Shown here: in pieces, positions 31,469 to 38,589 of the stretch
How the letters are laid out: each line of letters starts with the position of its first letter
Position numbering within the stretch: the stretch's first letter is position 1
Source of the DNA: DATCJU01 sp036562635
GTDB lineage: Bacteria > Actinomycetota > Actinomycetes > Mycobacteriales > Pseudonocardiaceae
Length of the DNA: 38,751 nt
NCBI GenBank assembly: GCA_036562635.1
Contig: DATCJU010000141.1
Location: 1 to 38,751, forward strand
Direction: 5' to 3'
Notes under the pieces: generated by a model
Told to the model about the DNA's origin: nothing
The model's input: the letters and a program-made list of their open reading frames with translations, nothing else
Database searches by the model: none
Translations under genes and position numbers: made by a program

Positions 31469-32266
31469 TCAGCTCCGCCGGGTACCCAGGACGAGCAGGT
31501 ACGGCCGGGGCTGGTGCACCTCGCCGCCGACCCGGTAGTGCTCGAAGAAGTCGACGAAGGCCCGGTGCAGCTCCTCCCGGTGCTCGGTGTCCAGCGCACC
31601 GGCGAGGGTGCGCACCGGGCCGTAGGTGGTGAGGAACAGCTGCCACACCTCCTCACCGGAGCTGCCCCGTTGTGGTGCGTCGCCTTCCTGGTAGGACAGC
31701 TCGAACGCCTCGCCCAGCAGCTCGTCGCAGCGTTCCCGGCTTCCCCAACGGAACGGTGAGGGCACACCCGCGGGAGGTGGGGGTTGGAACCGGGCGATGA
31801 TCCCGAACATGTCGACCACCCCGTGCTCGGCACTCCAGTTGGCCAGGCCGAGCCGTCTACCGGGCCGGCACACCCGCGCCAGTTCCCGGGCCACCGCCTC
31901 CGGGGTGGGCGCGAACATCGTGCCGACGCTGGAGGCGACCACGTCGAAGGTCCCGTCCGGGTAGGGGAGGTCCTCGGCGTCCCCCACGTCGTAGTGGACG
32001 ACCGTCCCGTCCTCGGCGGCCAGCCGCCGTGCCGTCTCCACCAGTGCCGGGGCCAGATCCACCCCGCGGACCTCGGCGCCGCTCGCCGCGAGTCGTGTCG
32101 TGAGGGCACCGGTGCCGCACGCCACGTCCAGCACCCGCTCGCCCGGTTGCACCGCGAGGGCACGTGTCAGGTGGTCCAGCAGTGGGGAGTAGTGCTGGGG
32201 GAGCAGTTCGTACGAGCCGGTACCCCACACCTGGCTCTGCCGTCGTTTCAGCTCGTCGACAGCCAT
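31469..32266 (-). CDS. Class I SAM-dependent methyltransferase
   Basis: 265 residues. Motif I VLDVACGTGALT (about residues 45-56), the acidic VDLAPALVE end of strand 2, YDVGDAEDLPYPDGTFDVVAS (motifs II/III) and a GRRLGLANWS strand define a UbiE/type-11 small-molecule methyltransferase. The C-terminal region (YQEGDAPQ to the HYRVGGEVHQPRPYLLVLG strand) is variable and would set the substrate, which I cannot name. It interrupts the his genes on the opposite strand, diverging from priA/hisA over 104 bp. Confidence 0.85.
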   Translation of the reverse strand: MAVDELKRRQSQVWGTGSYELLPQHYSPLLDHLTRALAVQPGERVLDVACGTGALTTRLAASGAEVRGVDLAPALVETARRLAAEDGTVVHYDVGDAEDLPYPDGTFDVVASSVGTMFAPTPEAVARELARVCRPGRRLGLANWSAEHGVVDMFGIIARFQPPPPAGVPSPFRWGSRERCDELLGEAFELSYQEGDAPQRGSSGEEVWQLFLTTYGPVRTLAGALDTEHREELHRAFVDFFEHYRVGGEVHQPRPYLLVLGTRRS

Positions 32267-32358
32267 CCCGCCATGGTGCGTCGGGTCCGGGAGCGGGGCC
32301 AGTCGGAACCGGTGCGCCGTCCCCGTGGGCCCGTCAGGACCGACACGACGACACCGCT

Positions 32359-32364
32359 TAGGGT
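32359..32364 (+). promoter_or_regulatory. -10 of a probable leaderless hisA promoter
   Basis: TAGGGT, then 6 nt, then GTG at 32371. No ribosome binding site fits this gap. Confidence 0.55.
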
Positions 32365-32370
32365 TGGGGT

Positions 32371-33108
32371 GTGACGTTCACGCTGCTCCCCGCGGTCGAT
32401 GTGGCCGATGGCAAGGCCGTTCGTCTGGTGCAGGGCGAGGCCGGCACCGAAACCTCCTACGGAGACCCGCTGGAGGCCGCCCAGGCCTGGCAGGCCGGTG
32501 GTGCCGAGTGGATCCACCTGGTGGACCTGGACGCCGCCTTCGGCCGTGGTTCGAACCGCGAGCTGCTCGCCGAGGTCGTCGGCAGGCTCGACGTGAAGGT
32601 CGAGCTGTCCGGTGGTATCCGGGACGACGAGTCCCTGAAGGCCGCGCTGGCCACCGGGTGCGCCCGGGTCAACCTGGGCACGGCCGCCCTGGAGGACCCC
32701 GAGTGGTGCGCCAGGGTGATCGCCGAGCACGGTGAGCGCATCGCGGTGGGTCTGGACGTGCGGATCACCCCCGAGGGGCACCGGCTGGCCGCCCGGGGGT
32801 GGACCAAGGACGGCGGTGACCTGTGGGAGGTGCTGGACCGGCTGAACCGGGACGGCTGCGCCCGCTACGTGGTCACCGACGTCAGCAAGGACGGAACGCT
32901 GCGGGGCCCCAACCTCGAGCTGCTGCGCGAGGTGTGCGCCCGCACTGACGCCCCGGTGATCGCCTCCGGCGGGGTGTCCAGCCTGGACGACCTGCGGGCG
33001 CTGGCCGCACTGTCCGCGGACGGGGTGGAGGGCGCCATCGTCGGCAAGGCCCTGTACGCGGGCGCGTTCACCCTGCCCGAGGCACTGGCTGCGGTGCGCG
33101 AGGGCTGA
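32371..33108 (+). CDS. priA: Phosphoribosyl isomerase A (HisA/PriA)
   Basis: 245-residue TIM barrel isomerising ProFAR to PRFAR in histidine synthesis. Asp10 (LLPAVDV) and the Asp of TDVSKDGTL are the catalytic acids. ARGWTKDGGDLWEVL is the segment I associate with actinobacterial PriA, which also performs the TrpF reaction in tryptophan synthesis. Whether a separate trpF exists cannot be seen here, so bifunctionality is an inference. hisF lies one gene downstream, after impA. Confidence 0.95.
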   Translation: MTFTLLPAVDVADGKAVRLVQGEAGTETSYGDPLEAAQAWQAGGAEWIHLVDLDAAFGRGSNRELLAEVVGRLDVKVELSGGIRDDESLKAALATGCARVNLGTAALEDPEWCARVIAEHGERIAVGLDVRITPEGHRLAARGWTKDGGDLWEVLDRLNRDGCARYVVTDVSKDGTLRGPNLELLREVCARTDAPVIASGGVSSLDDLRALAALSADGVEGAIVGKALYAGAFTLPEALAAVREG

Positions 33109-33156
33109 GCGGGGATTCGCCGGAGACGCGGCCGGGGAGCGGTGAGGAGGGACGCG

Positions 33157-33981
33157 GTGCCCGAGGTCGACGAGAAACGCCTGGAGGAACTGGTCGCCGA
33201 GGCCGGCCGGGTGCTGGACGAGGTGGTCGGTGACTTCGACCGCTGGCTGGGAGCGGCCAGCCAGGTGAACAAGGGCTTCGGGGACTTCGCCACCGCCGCC
33301 GACCTGGCCATCGAGGAGCGGGTCGCCGCGGCGCTGCGCGAGCGCACCGGGATCGACGTGCACGGCGAGGAGCACGGGGGCCCGGACCTGCGCTCGGGGG
33401 CGGTGTGGGTGCTCGACCCCATCGACGGCACCGCCAACTACTCGATGCGCATCCCGTTGACCGGCATCCTGCTGGCCCTGATCCAGGACGGTGAACCGGT
33501 GGCCGGCCTGACCTGGTTGCCGTTCCTGGGACAGCGCTGGGTGGGCCACGGCGACCAGCTGTGGTGCAACGGCCGGCGGCAGCCACGCCTGACCCGCACC
33601 AGGATGGCCGACATCGCGGTGGCGTTCGGTCAGGTGCGCCGCAGCCGCCGGCACGAGCGCTACCCGACCCGGTTCCGGTTCGCCCTGCTGGACGAGCTGA
33701 GCGCGAACACGCTGCGGGTACGCATGTTCGGCTCCACCGCGGTGGACCTGGCCTGGGTGGCCGGGGGGATCTGTGGCGGCGCGGTGATCTTCGGGGACCG
33801 GCCGTGGGACAACGCGGCCGGGGTGTGCCTGGTGCGGGCTGCGGGTGGGGTGGCCACCGACCTGGAGGGGCGGCCGTGGCGGCTGGACTCCCCGTCGGTG
33901 CTGGCCGCCGCCCCGGGCGCCCACGAGGAACTGCTCGCCGCGATCCGCTCCGTCGGCACGCCCGACTCCTTCACCGACTAG
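33157..33981 (+). CDS. impA: Inositol-monophosphatase family phosphatase, likely histidinol-phosphatase
   Basis: 274 residues from GTG 33157 (GAGGAGGGA at 33145-33152). GTG 33142 is upstream of that site and less likely. Metal ligands: Glu in HGEEHG, Asp in VLDPIDGTANY and Asp in RPWDNAAG. DFATAADLAIEE is the first family motif. The position between hisA and hisF matches Rv1604 (impA) of M. tuberculosis. Some members of the superfamily (HisN) act as histidinol-phosphate phosphatases, the one late histidine step with no other gene here, so that role is attractive but unproven. Confidence 0.9.
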   Translation: MPEVDEKRLEELVAEAGRVLDEVVGDFDRWLGAASQVNKGFGDFATAADLAIEERVAAALRERTGIDVHGEEHGGPDLRSGAVWVLDPIDGTANYSMRIPLTGILLALIQDGEPVAGLTWLPFLGQRWVGHGDQLWCNGRRQPRLTRTRMADIAVAFGQVRRSRRHERYPTRFRFALLDELSANTLRVRMFGSTAVDLAWVAGGICGGAVIFGDRPWDNAAGVCLVRAAGGVATDLEGRPWRLDSPSVLAAAPGAHEELLAAIRSVGTPDSFTD

Positions 33982-34079
33982 CCCGTTGACCGACCGCGAC
34001 GGTCCGCCGGTGGCCCGGTCGGGCCCGGCCGGGGTCACGGTGGGGCCGGGGCGGCGCTCGGCGGGTGGTTCCGGGGCCT

Positions 34080-34085
34080 TAGGCT
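34080..34085 (+). promoter_or_regulatory. -10 of a probable leaderless hisF promoter
   Basis: TAGGCT, then 7 nt, then ATG at 34093. The gap is GC-only and cannot serve as a ribosome binding site. Confidence 0.55.
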
Positions 34086-34092
34086 GGGCCCC

Positions 34093-34866
34093 ATGCCGGT
34101 CGCCGTGCGCGTCATCCCCTGCCTGGACGTCGACCAGGGTCGGGTGGTCAAGGGGGTCAACTTCGCCAACCTGGTGGATGCCGGGGATCCGGTGGAGCTG
34201 GCCCGTACCTACGACGCCGAGGGAGCCGACGAGCTGACGTTCCTCGACGTCACCGCCTCCTCCGCCGGTCGGGAGACCACCTACGAGGTGGTGCGCCGCA
34301 CCGCGGAACAGGTGTTCATCCCCCTGACCGTGGGCGGCGGGGTGCGCACGGTGGAGGACGTGGACCGGCTGCTGCGGGCCGGTGCGGACAAGGTCAGCAT
34401 CAACACCGCCGCGATCGCCCGGCCCGAGCTGCTGCGGGAGGCGTCCCAGCGGTTCGGGGCGCAGTGCGTCGTGCTGTCGGTGGACGCCCGCCGGGTCCCG
34501 GAGGGGGAACGGCCCACCCCGTCGGGTTTCGAGGTCACCACGCACGGCGGTCGACGCGGTACCGGTGTCGACGCGGTCGAGTGGGCGGCACGCGCCCAGG
34601 AGCTCGGGGTCGGCGAGATCCTGCTGAACTCGATGGACGCCGACGGGACCAAGGCGGGCTTCGACCTGGAGCTCATCCGTGCGGTGCGCGCCGTGGTGGA
34701 CGTGCCGCTGATCGCCAGTGGTGGTGCCGGCGCGGTGGAACACTTCGCCCCCGCCGTGCGGGCCGGGGCCGACGCGGTGCTGGCGGCCAGCGTGTTCCAC
34801 TTCGGGCAGCTGCGCATCGGTGAGGTGAAGGACGCGTTGCGCGCCGACGGTGTGGAGGTGCGTTGA
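34093..34866 (+). CDS. hisF: Imidazole glycerol phosphate synthase, cyclase subunit
   Basis: 257-residue TIM barrel that joins with HisH to form IGP and AICAR from PRFAR and ammonia. RVIPCLDVDQGRVVKGVNF contains the catalytic Asp. LTVGGGVRT, KVSINTAAI, LLNSMDADGTKAGFD (second catalytic Asp) and IASGGAG are phosphate-binding and active-site motifs. The stop TGA shares its A with the ATG of the next gene. Confidence 0.97.
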   Translation: MPVAVRVIPCLDVDQGRVVKGVNFANLVDAGDPVELARTYDAEGADELTFLDVTASSAGRETTYEVVRRTAEQVFIPLTVGGGVRTVEDVDRLLRAGADKVSINTAAIARPELLREASQRFGAQCVVLSVDARRVPEGERPTPSGFEVTTHGGRRGTGVDAVEWAARAQELGVGEILLNSMDADGTKAGFDLELIRAVRAVVDVPLIASGGAGAVEHFAPAVRAGADAVLAASVFHFGQLRIGEVKDALRADGVEVR

Positions 34867-35249
34867 TGCCGAGCCAACAGCGGTTGGCCGTGGCCACCCC
34901 GGTGGAGATCAGGATGGCTGCGGGCCTGGTGGCCGGGGCGGGCGCGGTGTTCCTGCTGCTGGCGGTGCTGCGTTGGGCGCTGGGCGAGGGCGCGAGCGTG
35001 CTCACGCTTCCCCTGCTGCTGTTCCTGCTCGGCGGGCTCGCGGGCGTCCTGCTGCGCGCGGGCACGTGGGCGTGCCGGGCCGTCGCGGCGGTCGTCGCCG
35101 TGCTCGGTGGGGTGCTGCACCTGTTGATCGTGCTGGGCGACGGGTCCTGGTGGACCCGGGTGGTCTCCGCGGTGGTGGCCGGGGCGTACGTGTTCTGTCT
35201 GGTGCTGTTGAACACGGCTCCGGCTCGTGGTTATCGGAGGAATCCGTGA
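34866..35249 (+). CDS. Four-helix membrane protein between hisF and hisI
   Basis: 127 residues from ATG 34866, overlapping hisF by one base and hisI by four (GTGA). Four hydrophobic helices: AAGLVAGAGAVFLLLAVLRWAL, LTLPLLLFLLGGLAGVLL, ACRAVAAVVAVLGGVLHLLIVL and VSAVVAGAYVFCLVLLN, with a short basic C-terminus. No family motif is recognised. Coupling on both sides means its expression is tied to hisF and hisI. It has no counterpart between these genes in the M. tuberculosis order I recall. Confidence 0.85.
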   Translation: MPSQQRLAVATPVEIRMAAGLVAGAGAVFLLLAVLRWALGEGASVLTLPLLLFLLGGLAGVLLRAGTWACRAVAAVVAVLGGVLHLLIVLGDGSWWTRVVSAVVAGAYVFCLVLLNTAPARGYRRNP

Positions 35250-35602
35250 GTACCGGTGGTCTGGACCCGGCGATCGCCGCCCGGTTGAAGCGCAACGCCG
35301 ACGGCTTGGTGTGTGCGGTGGCCCAGCAGCGCGGCACCGGTGAGGTGTTGATGGTGGCCTGGATGGACGACGAGGCCCTGCACCGGACGCTCACCACCCG
35401 GCGCGCCACCTACTACTCGCGCTCCCGCCGGGCCTACTGGGTCAAGGGGGAGACCTCGGGTCACACCCAGTACGTGCACGAGGTGCGACTGGACTGCGAC
35501 GGCGACACCGTGCTGCTGGTCGTGGACCAGGTGGGCGCGGCCTGCCACACCGGCACCCGGACCTGTTTCGACGACGACGTGCTGCTGGCTCCCCAGGACT
35601 GA
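35246..35602 (+). CDS. hisI: Phosphoribosyl-AMP cyclohydrolase
   Basis: 118 residues, the monofunctional HisI without a HisE domain. VLMVAWMDDEALHRTL, YYSRSRRAYWVKGETSGHTQ and the zinc/magnesium region LDCDGD together with ACHTGTRTCF are diagnostic. It opens the adenine ring of PR-AMP. GTG 35246 overlaps the previous stop, with GGAGG at 35236-35240. hisE and hisG are not in the window. Confidence 0.97.
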   Translation: MSTGGLDPAIAARLKRNADGLVCAVAQQRGTGEVLMVAWMDDEALHRTLTTRRATYYSRSRRAYWVKGETSGHTQYVHEVRLDCDGDTVLLVVDQVGAACHTGTRTCFDDDVLLAPQD

Positions 35603-35657
35603 CACCGGCCCCCTCCACACCCGGCGTGTCCGAGTCCCATCCGGGTACCCCAGGTCG

Positions 35658-35683
35658 GGGCGGGCGGTGCGGTTCGCCCGTCC
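35658..35683. repeat. Hairpin between hisI and hsp20
   Basis: GGGCGGGCG (35658-35666) pairs with CGCCCGTCC (35675-35683) with one G-T wobble and an 8-nt loop. It may end hisI transcription or lie in the hsp20 leader. No HAIR or CIRCE operator is present. Confidence 0.4.
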
Positions 35684-35719
35684 GGCGACGACGAGATGGG
35701 ACAGGAGGACTGAGTTGCG

Positions 35720-36169
35720 ATGACCACGCCTGCCCGGCGGACCGAAGGCCCCTGGTGGGACCCGCTGCGTGAGTTCGAGGACCTCTACAGCCGGATGGGT
35801 CGGCTGTGGGAGTCGGCGTTCGGTTCGGCCTCCCCGACCGTGGCGAGCTGGGCCCCGCTCGCCGACGTGTGCGAGACCCAGGACGCCTACCTCGTCGAGG
35901 TCGACGTCCCCGGAGTGAAGCAGGAGGACCTCGACGTCGAGCTGGCGGGCACCGAGCTGGTGGTGACGGGTGAGCTGAAGGAGGTCGAGCGCGAGGGCGT
36001 GTTCCGCAAGCGGACGCGGCGGACGGGACGTTTCGAGTACCGGACCACCCTGCCGAGCGACGTGGACGCGGAACGGATCGAGGCCCAGCTGGCCGACGGT
36101 GTGCTGACCCTGCGGATTCCCAAGGCCGAGGTGGCCAAGCCGCGGCGGATCCCGATCACCAGACGGTGA
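35720..36169 (+). CDS. Small heat-shock protein, Hsp20/alpha-crystallin family
   Basis: 149 residues; ATG 35720 with AGGAGG at 35703-35708. The N-terminal DPLREFEDLYSRMGRLW is followed by an alpha-crystallin domain (about residues 43-135): PLADVCETQDAYLVEVDVPGVKQEDLDVEL, a GELKEVEREGVFRKRTRRTGRFEYRTTLP loop and DGVLTLRIPKAE. The C-terminal RRIPITRR contains the I-x-I-type anchor used in oligomer assembly. An ATP-independent holdase chaperone. It resembles Hsp18-type proteins of actinomycetes. A hairpin follows the stop. Confidence 0.95.
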   Translation: MTTPARRTEGPWWDPLREFEDLYSRMGRLWESAFGSASPTVASWAPLADVCETQDAYLVEVDVPGVKQEDLDVELAGTELVVTGELKEVEREGVFRKRTRRTGRFEYRTTLPSDVDAERIEAQLADGVLTLRIPKAEVAKPRRIPITRR

Positions 36170-36181
36170 CTTCCCGAACGA

Positions 36182-36216
36182 CCGGTGGCGGGGTTCCGGG
36201 TCGGGCCCCGCCCCGG
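36182..36216. terminator. Hairpin between convergent hsp20 and tetR
   Basis: CCGG-T-GGCGGGG (36182-36193) pairs with CCCCGCCCCGG (36206-36216), an 11-bp stem with one bulged T and a 12-nt loop, starting 13 bp after the hsp20 stop. Confidence 0.6.
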
Positions 36217-36223
36217 TGTTCCG

Positions 36224-36892
36224 TCAGCCGTCCCCCACCCGACCGTCCGGCGGCACGTCCAGGTCCCCGGTCAGGTAGCGCTGCAGGTTGGGGGCGATCG
36301 CGGCCACCACGGTGTCGTGGTCGGCGGAGGCCAGCGGTTCCAGACGGAGCACGTAACGCGTCACGCCGAGCCCGATGATCTGGGAACCGCACAGCGCGGC
36401 GCGCAGCTCGGGATGGTCCGCGTCCAGCTCGCCGATCAGCCGGTCGAGCAGCACGCTGCTGACGAACTCGCGGAGCATCCGGGCCGCGTCCTCGTTGCTG
36501 GACACGCTGCGGATCAGCCCGATCAGCGGGCCGCCCCGCGTCTCGTCCCAGACGGTGAGGAACAACCGGATCATGTGCTCGGCCAGCTGCTCCAGGGGCG
36601 CGTCCAGCAGCTGGGAGACGATCTGGTCCGGGTCGAGGGGAAGACTCATGGCCGCGGTGAACAGACCGGCCTTGCCGCCGAACCAGTGGTTGACCATCGC
36701 GGGGTCCACGCCGGCGCGCCGGGCGATCTCCCGGACCGTCGCCCTCTCGTAGCCCTGCTCGGTGAACACCTCCCGGGCGGCGGCCAGCAGTGTGGCCCTG
36801 GTGTCCTCCCCGGAAGGTCGCCGTCCTCGTCGCCGGGCCCCGGTCGCGGTGTTCTCCGGTGCGGCGGTGTCCCCACGTCGAACGTCGTCCAC
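36224..36892 (-). CDS. TetR-family transcriptional regulator
   Basis: 222 residues from GTG 36892, after GGAGAGGA on the minus strand. A basic N-terminal tail with ARRRGRRPSGEDTR leads into the helix-turn-helix (TLLAAAREVFTEQGYERATVREIARRAGVDPAMVNHWFGGKAGLF, about residues 30-75). The all-helical ligand domain follows (LEQLAEHMIRLFLTVWDE ... LLDRLIGELDADHPELRAALCGSQIIGLGVTRYVLRLEPLA), of the type common in actinobacterial TetR proteins. The ligand is unknown. It is co-directional with the glycosyltransferase upstream, separated by 185 bp and a terminator, so its targets are not evident. Confidence 0.93.
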   Translation of the reverse strand: MDDVRRGDTAAPENTATGARRRGRRPSGEDTRATLLAAAREVFTEQGYERATVREIARRAGVDPAMVNHWFGGKAGLFTAAMSLPLDPDQIVSQLLDAPLEQLAEHMIRLFLTVWDETRGGPLIGLIRSVSSNEDAARMLREFVSSVLLDRLIGELDADHPELRAALCGSQIIGLGVTRYVLRLEPLASADHDTVVAAIAPNLQRYLTGDLDVPPDGRVGDG

Positions 36893-37039
36893 GCCGCCAT
36901 CCTCTCCGGCCGGGTACGTCGTGGAACGAGGGCGGTCACCTGCGGCGGCGCGGCCACCCACGGACACCGGTCGGCCCCTCCTGTTCCACGGGCGGCCTCG
37001 GCACCTGCGGAACTCGGCATTCATTGAACACCGCGGCGT

Positions 37040-37068
37040 GGGTGCGGGCCGGACGACGGCCCGCACCC
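37040..37068 (-). terminator. Terminator hairpin after the glycosyltransferase
   Basis: GGGTGCGGGCCG (37040-37051) pairs perfectly with CGGCCCGCACCC (37057-37068), a 12-bp stem with a 5-nt loop, 9 bp beyond the glycosyltransferase stop on the minus strand. Confidence 0.8.
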
Positions 37069-37077
37069 GAGGCCCGC

Positions 37078-38151
37078 TCAGGCCGCCAGACCGGTCGAGC
37101 TCGAGGGGTCCACCTCCCGCGGACCTGCCACCCGCCGGTACAGCTGCTCGTAGCGTGTGGTCATCACCGCGAGGTCGAAGCGGCGCCGCGCGTCCAGCCG
37201 GCACGCGTGCGGGTCGATGTCCTCCACCGCGGACAGTGCCCGGACCAACTCGTCGGGGTGGTCGTGGACCAGCCCGGTGACGCCGTGCCGGACGATCTCG
37301 GGGACCGAGCCACGGCGCAGGGCGACCACGGGGGTACCGCAGGCCAGCGCCTCGATCATCACCAGGCCGAAGGGTTCCTCCCACTGGATGGGGAAGAGCA
37401 GGCAGCGGGCGTTGGCCAGCAGCTCCCGCTTGGCCGCGCCCGTGACCTCGCCCAGGTACTCCACGTCCGGGCCGAGCAGCGGTTTGACGTACTCCTCGAA
37501 GTAGGCCTTCTCCGGCTCCTCCCGGCACTTGGCCGCGACCACCAGGCGCATACCGGCCCGCCGGATCACCTCGATGGCGACGTGCAGGCCCTTGTCGGGA
37601 CACATCCGGCCCAGGAACAGCACGTAGTCGTCCTTGGTGGTGCGGAACGGGAAGTCGTCCACCCGGATGGCGTTGTGCACGGTGCCCACCCAGTTCAGCC
37701 GGGGGGCGAACCCGCGCTGGGCGTCGGAGATGGCGACCAGCCCGACCTGGTCGCCCAGTTCGGCGTAGTACTCGCCGAGCTCGCCGTTCACCGGACCGTG
37801 CACGGTGACCAGGGTGGGCACATCCCGGCCGGCGCTGGTGAGCGGCCCGGCCAGGCAGTGGTCGTGCACCACGTCCACGTCCAGGTCCCGCAGTAGTCGG
37901 GCGGCACGAGCGGCGTGCAGCACCTCGGGGACCGGCTCCCCCAGCCGGTCGCCCGGGGCCTCCTGGTAGGTGGACAGGAACCGGGCGCGGGTGCCGTTGC
38001 GCCCGGCACCGATCAGGGTCACCTCGTGCCCGCGCTGGACCAGGCCGTCGACCAGGTCCGCGACCATCTGCTCGATGCCGCCGTAGGCGGGAGGCGGAAC
38101 ATCGAACCACGGCGGCGCGATCATGGCGATGCGAAGCGACCTTTTGGTCAT
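37078..38151 (-). CDS. Glycosyltransferase family 4 (GT-B fold)
   Basis: 357 residues from ATG 38151, behind GAGGGAGG. The N-terminal domain has MIAPPWFDVPPPAYGGIEQMVADLVDGL, the acceptor-side opening of GT4 enzymes, and VVHDHCLAGPL. The C-terminal donor domain has YVLFLGRMCPDKGLHVAIE, VEYLGEVTGAAKRELLANARCLLFPIQWEEPFGLVMIEALACGTPVVAL with the EPFGLxxxEA motif (E-x7-E type), and VTGLVHDHPDELVRAL. A retaining nucleotide-sugar transferase. Donor and acceptor are unknown. No signal peptide. The upstream 438 bp hold no gene. Confidence 0.93.
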   Translation of the reverse strand: MTKRSLRIAMIAPPWFDVPPPAYGGIEQMVADLVDGLVQRGHEVTLIGAGRNGTRARFLSTYQEAPGDRLGEPVPEVLHAARAARLLRDLDVDVVHDHCLAGPLTSAGRDVPTLVTVHGPVNGELGEYYAELGDQVGLVAISDAQRGFAPRLNWVGTVHNAIRVDDFPFRTTKDDYVLFLGRMCPDKGLHVAIEVIRRAGMRLVVAAKCREEPEKAYFEEYVKPLLGPDVEYLGEVTGAAKRELLANARCLLFPIQWEEPFGLVMIEALACGTPVVALRRGSVPEIVRHGVTGLVHDHPDELVRALSAVEDIDPHACRLDARRRFDLAVMTTRYEQLYRRVAGPREVDPSSSTGLAA

Positions 38152-38589
38152 ACAACCTCCCTCAGCAACCCTCGAACTCGGGTCACCCGCGCGACCGACG
38201 GCGCCGCAGGGAGGTGCACGTCCTCGGCGCGATCGGCGCGCGAAGGAGCCGGCTGCCCCCGGTGGCCGGCTCCGCAGAAAGGAAGTGGACCCGTCCGGTG
38301 AATCGATATACCGTGGCCGATTCGTTACACGGGAGCGTCCCGATCGAGAACCGGCGCTTCCTCGGGGTCCGACATCTGCAGCCGTCGTGCCGGGCACGTC
38401 GTCGACCGGGCACGACCGCCTGCCCCGGCACTGTTGGTCATACCCGGCGGACGAGCGAGCAAACCGGACGGCCGAACCGGGTGGTGCCGTGCCGCGGGGC
38501 GGCCCCGCCCACGGCCGCACCGCCCGTTCCGTCCGCTCGTGCGAGGTCCCCGCGTGAGGGCCGCGGGAGGCCACGGACGCGGGGCCCGG
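38152..38589. other. Intergenic region upstream of the glycosyltransferase
   Basis: 438 bp with no supported gene. It contains a 9-bp hairpin at 38245-38273 (GGAGCCGGC / GCCGGCTCC) and an AT-richer patch near 38300-38330 (minus-strand TATATC at about 38314-38309) that could be the glycosyltransferase promoter. TTGGTCATAC occurs both at the gene start (38145-38154) and at 38434-38443. Confidence 0.4.

Noticed and set aside
32248..34800. 850-codon open frame on the minus strand across priA, impA and hisF
   Set aside because: Antisense shadow of three clear genes; its Gln/His/Arg/Gly-rich composition is typical of reverse-frame reading in high-GC DNA.
35603..35719. HAIR or CIRCE heat-shock operator before hsp20
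   Set aside because: No CTTGAGT/ACTCAAG or TTAGCACTC/GAGTGCTAA arms; only a GC hairpin.
37020..37028. TTCATTGAA as a TetR operator between the glycosyltransferase and tetR
   Set aside because: Too short (4-bp arms) and beyond the expected promoter position to support a claim.
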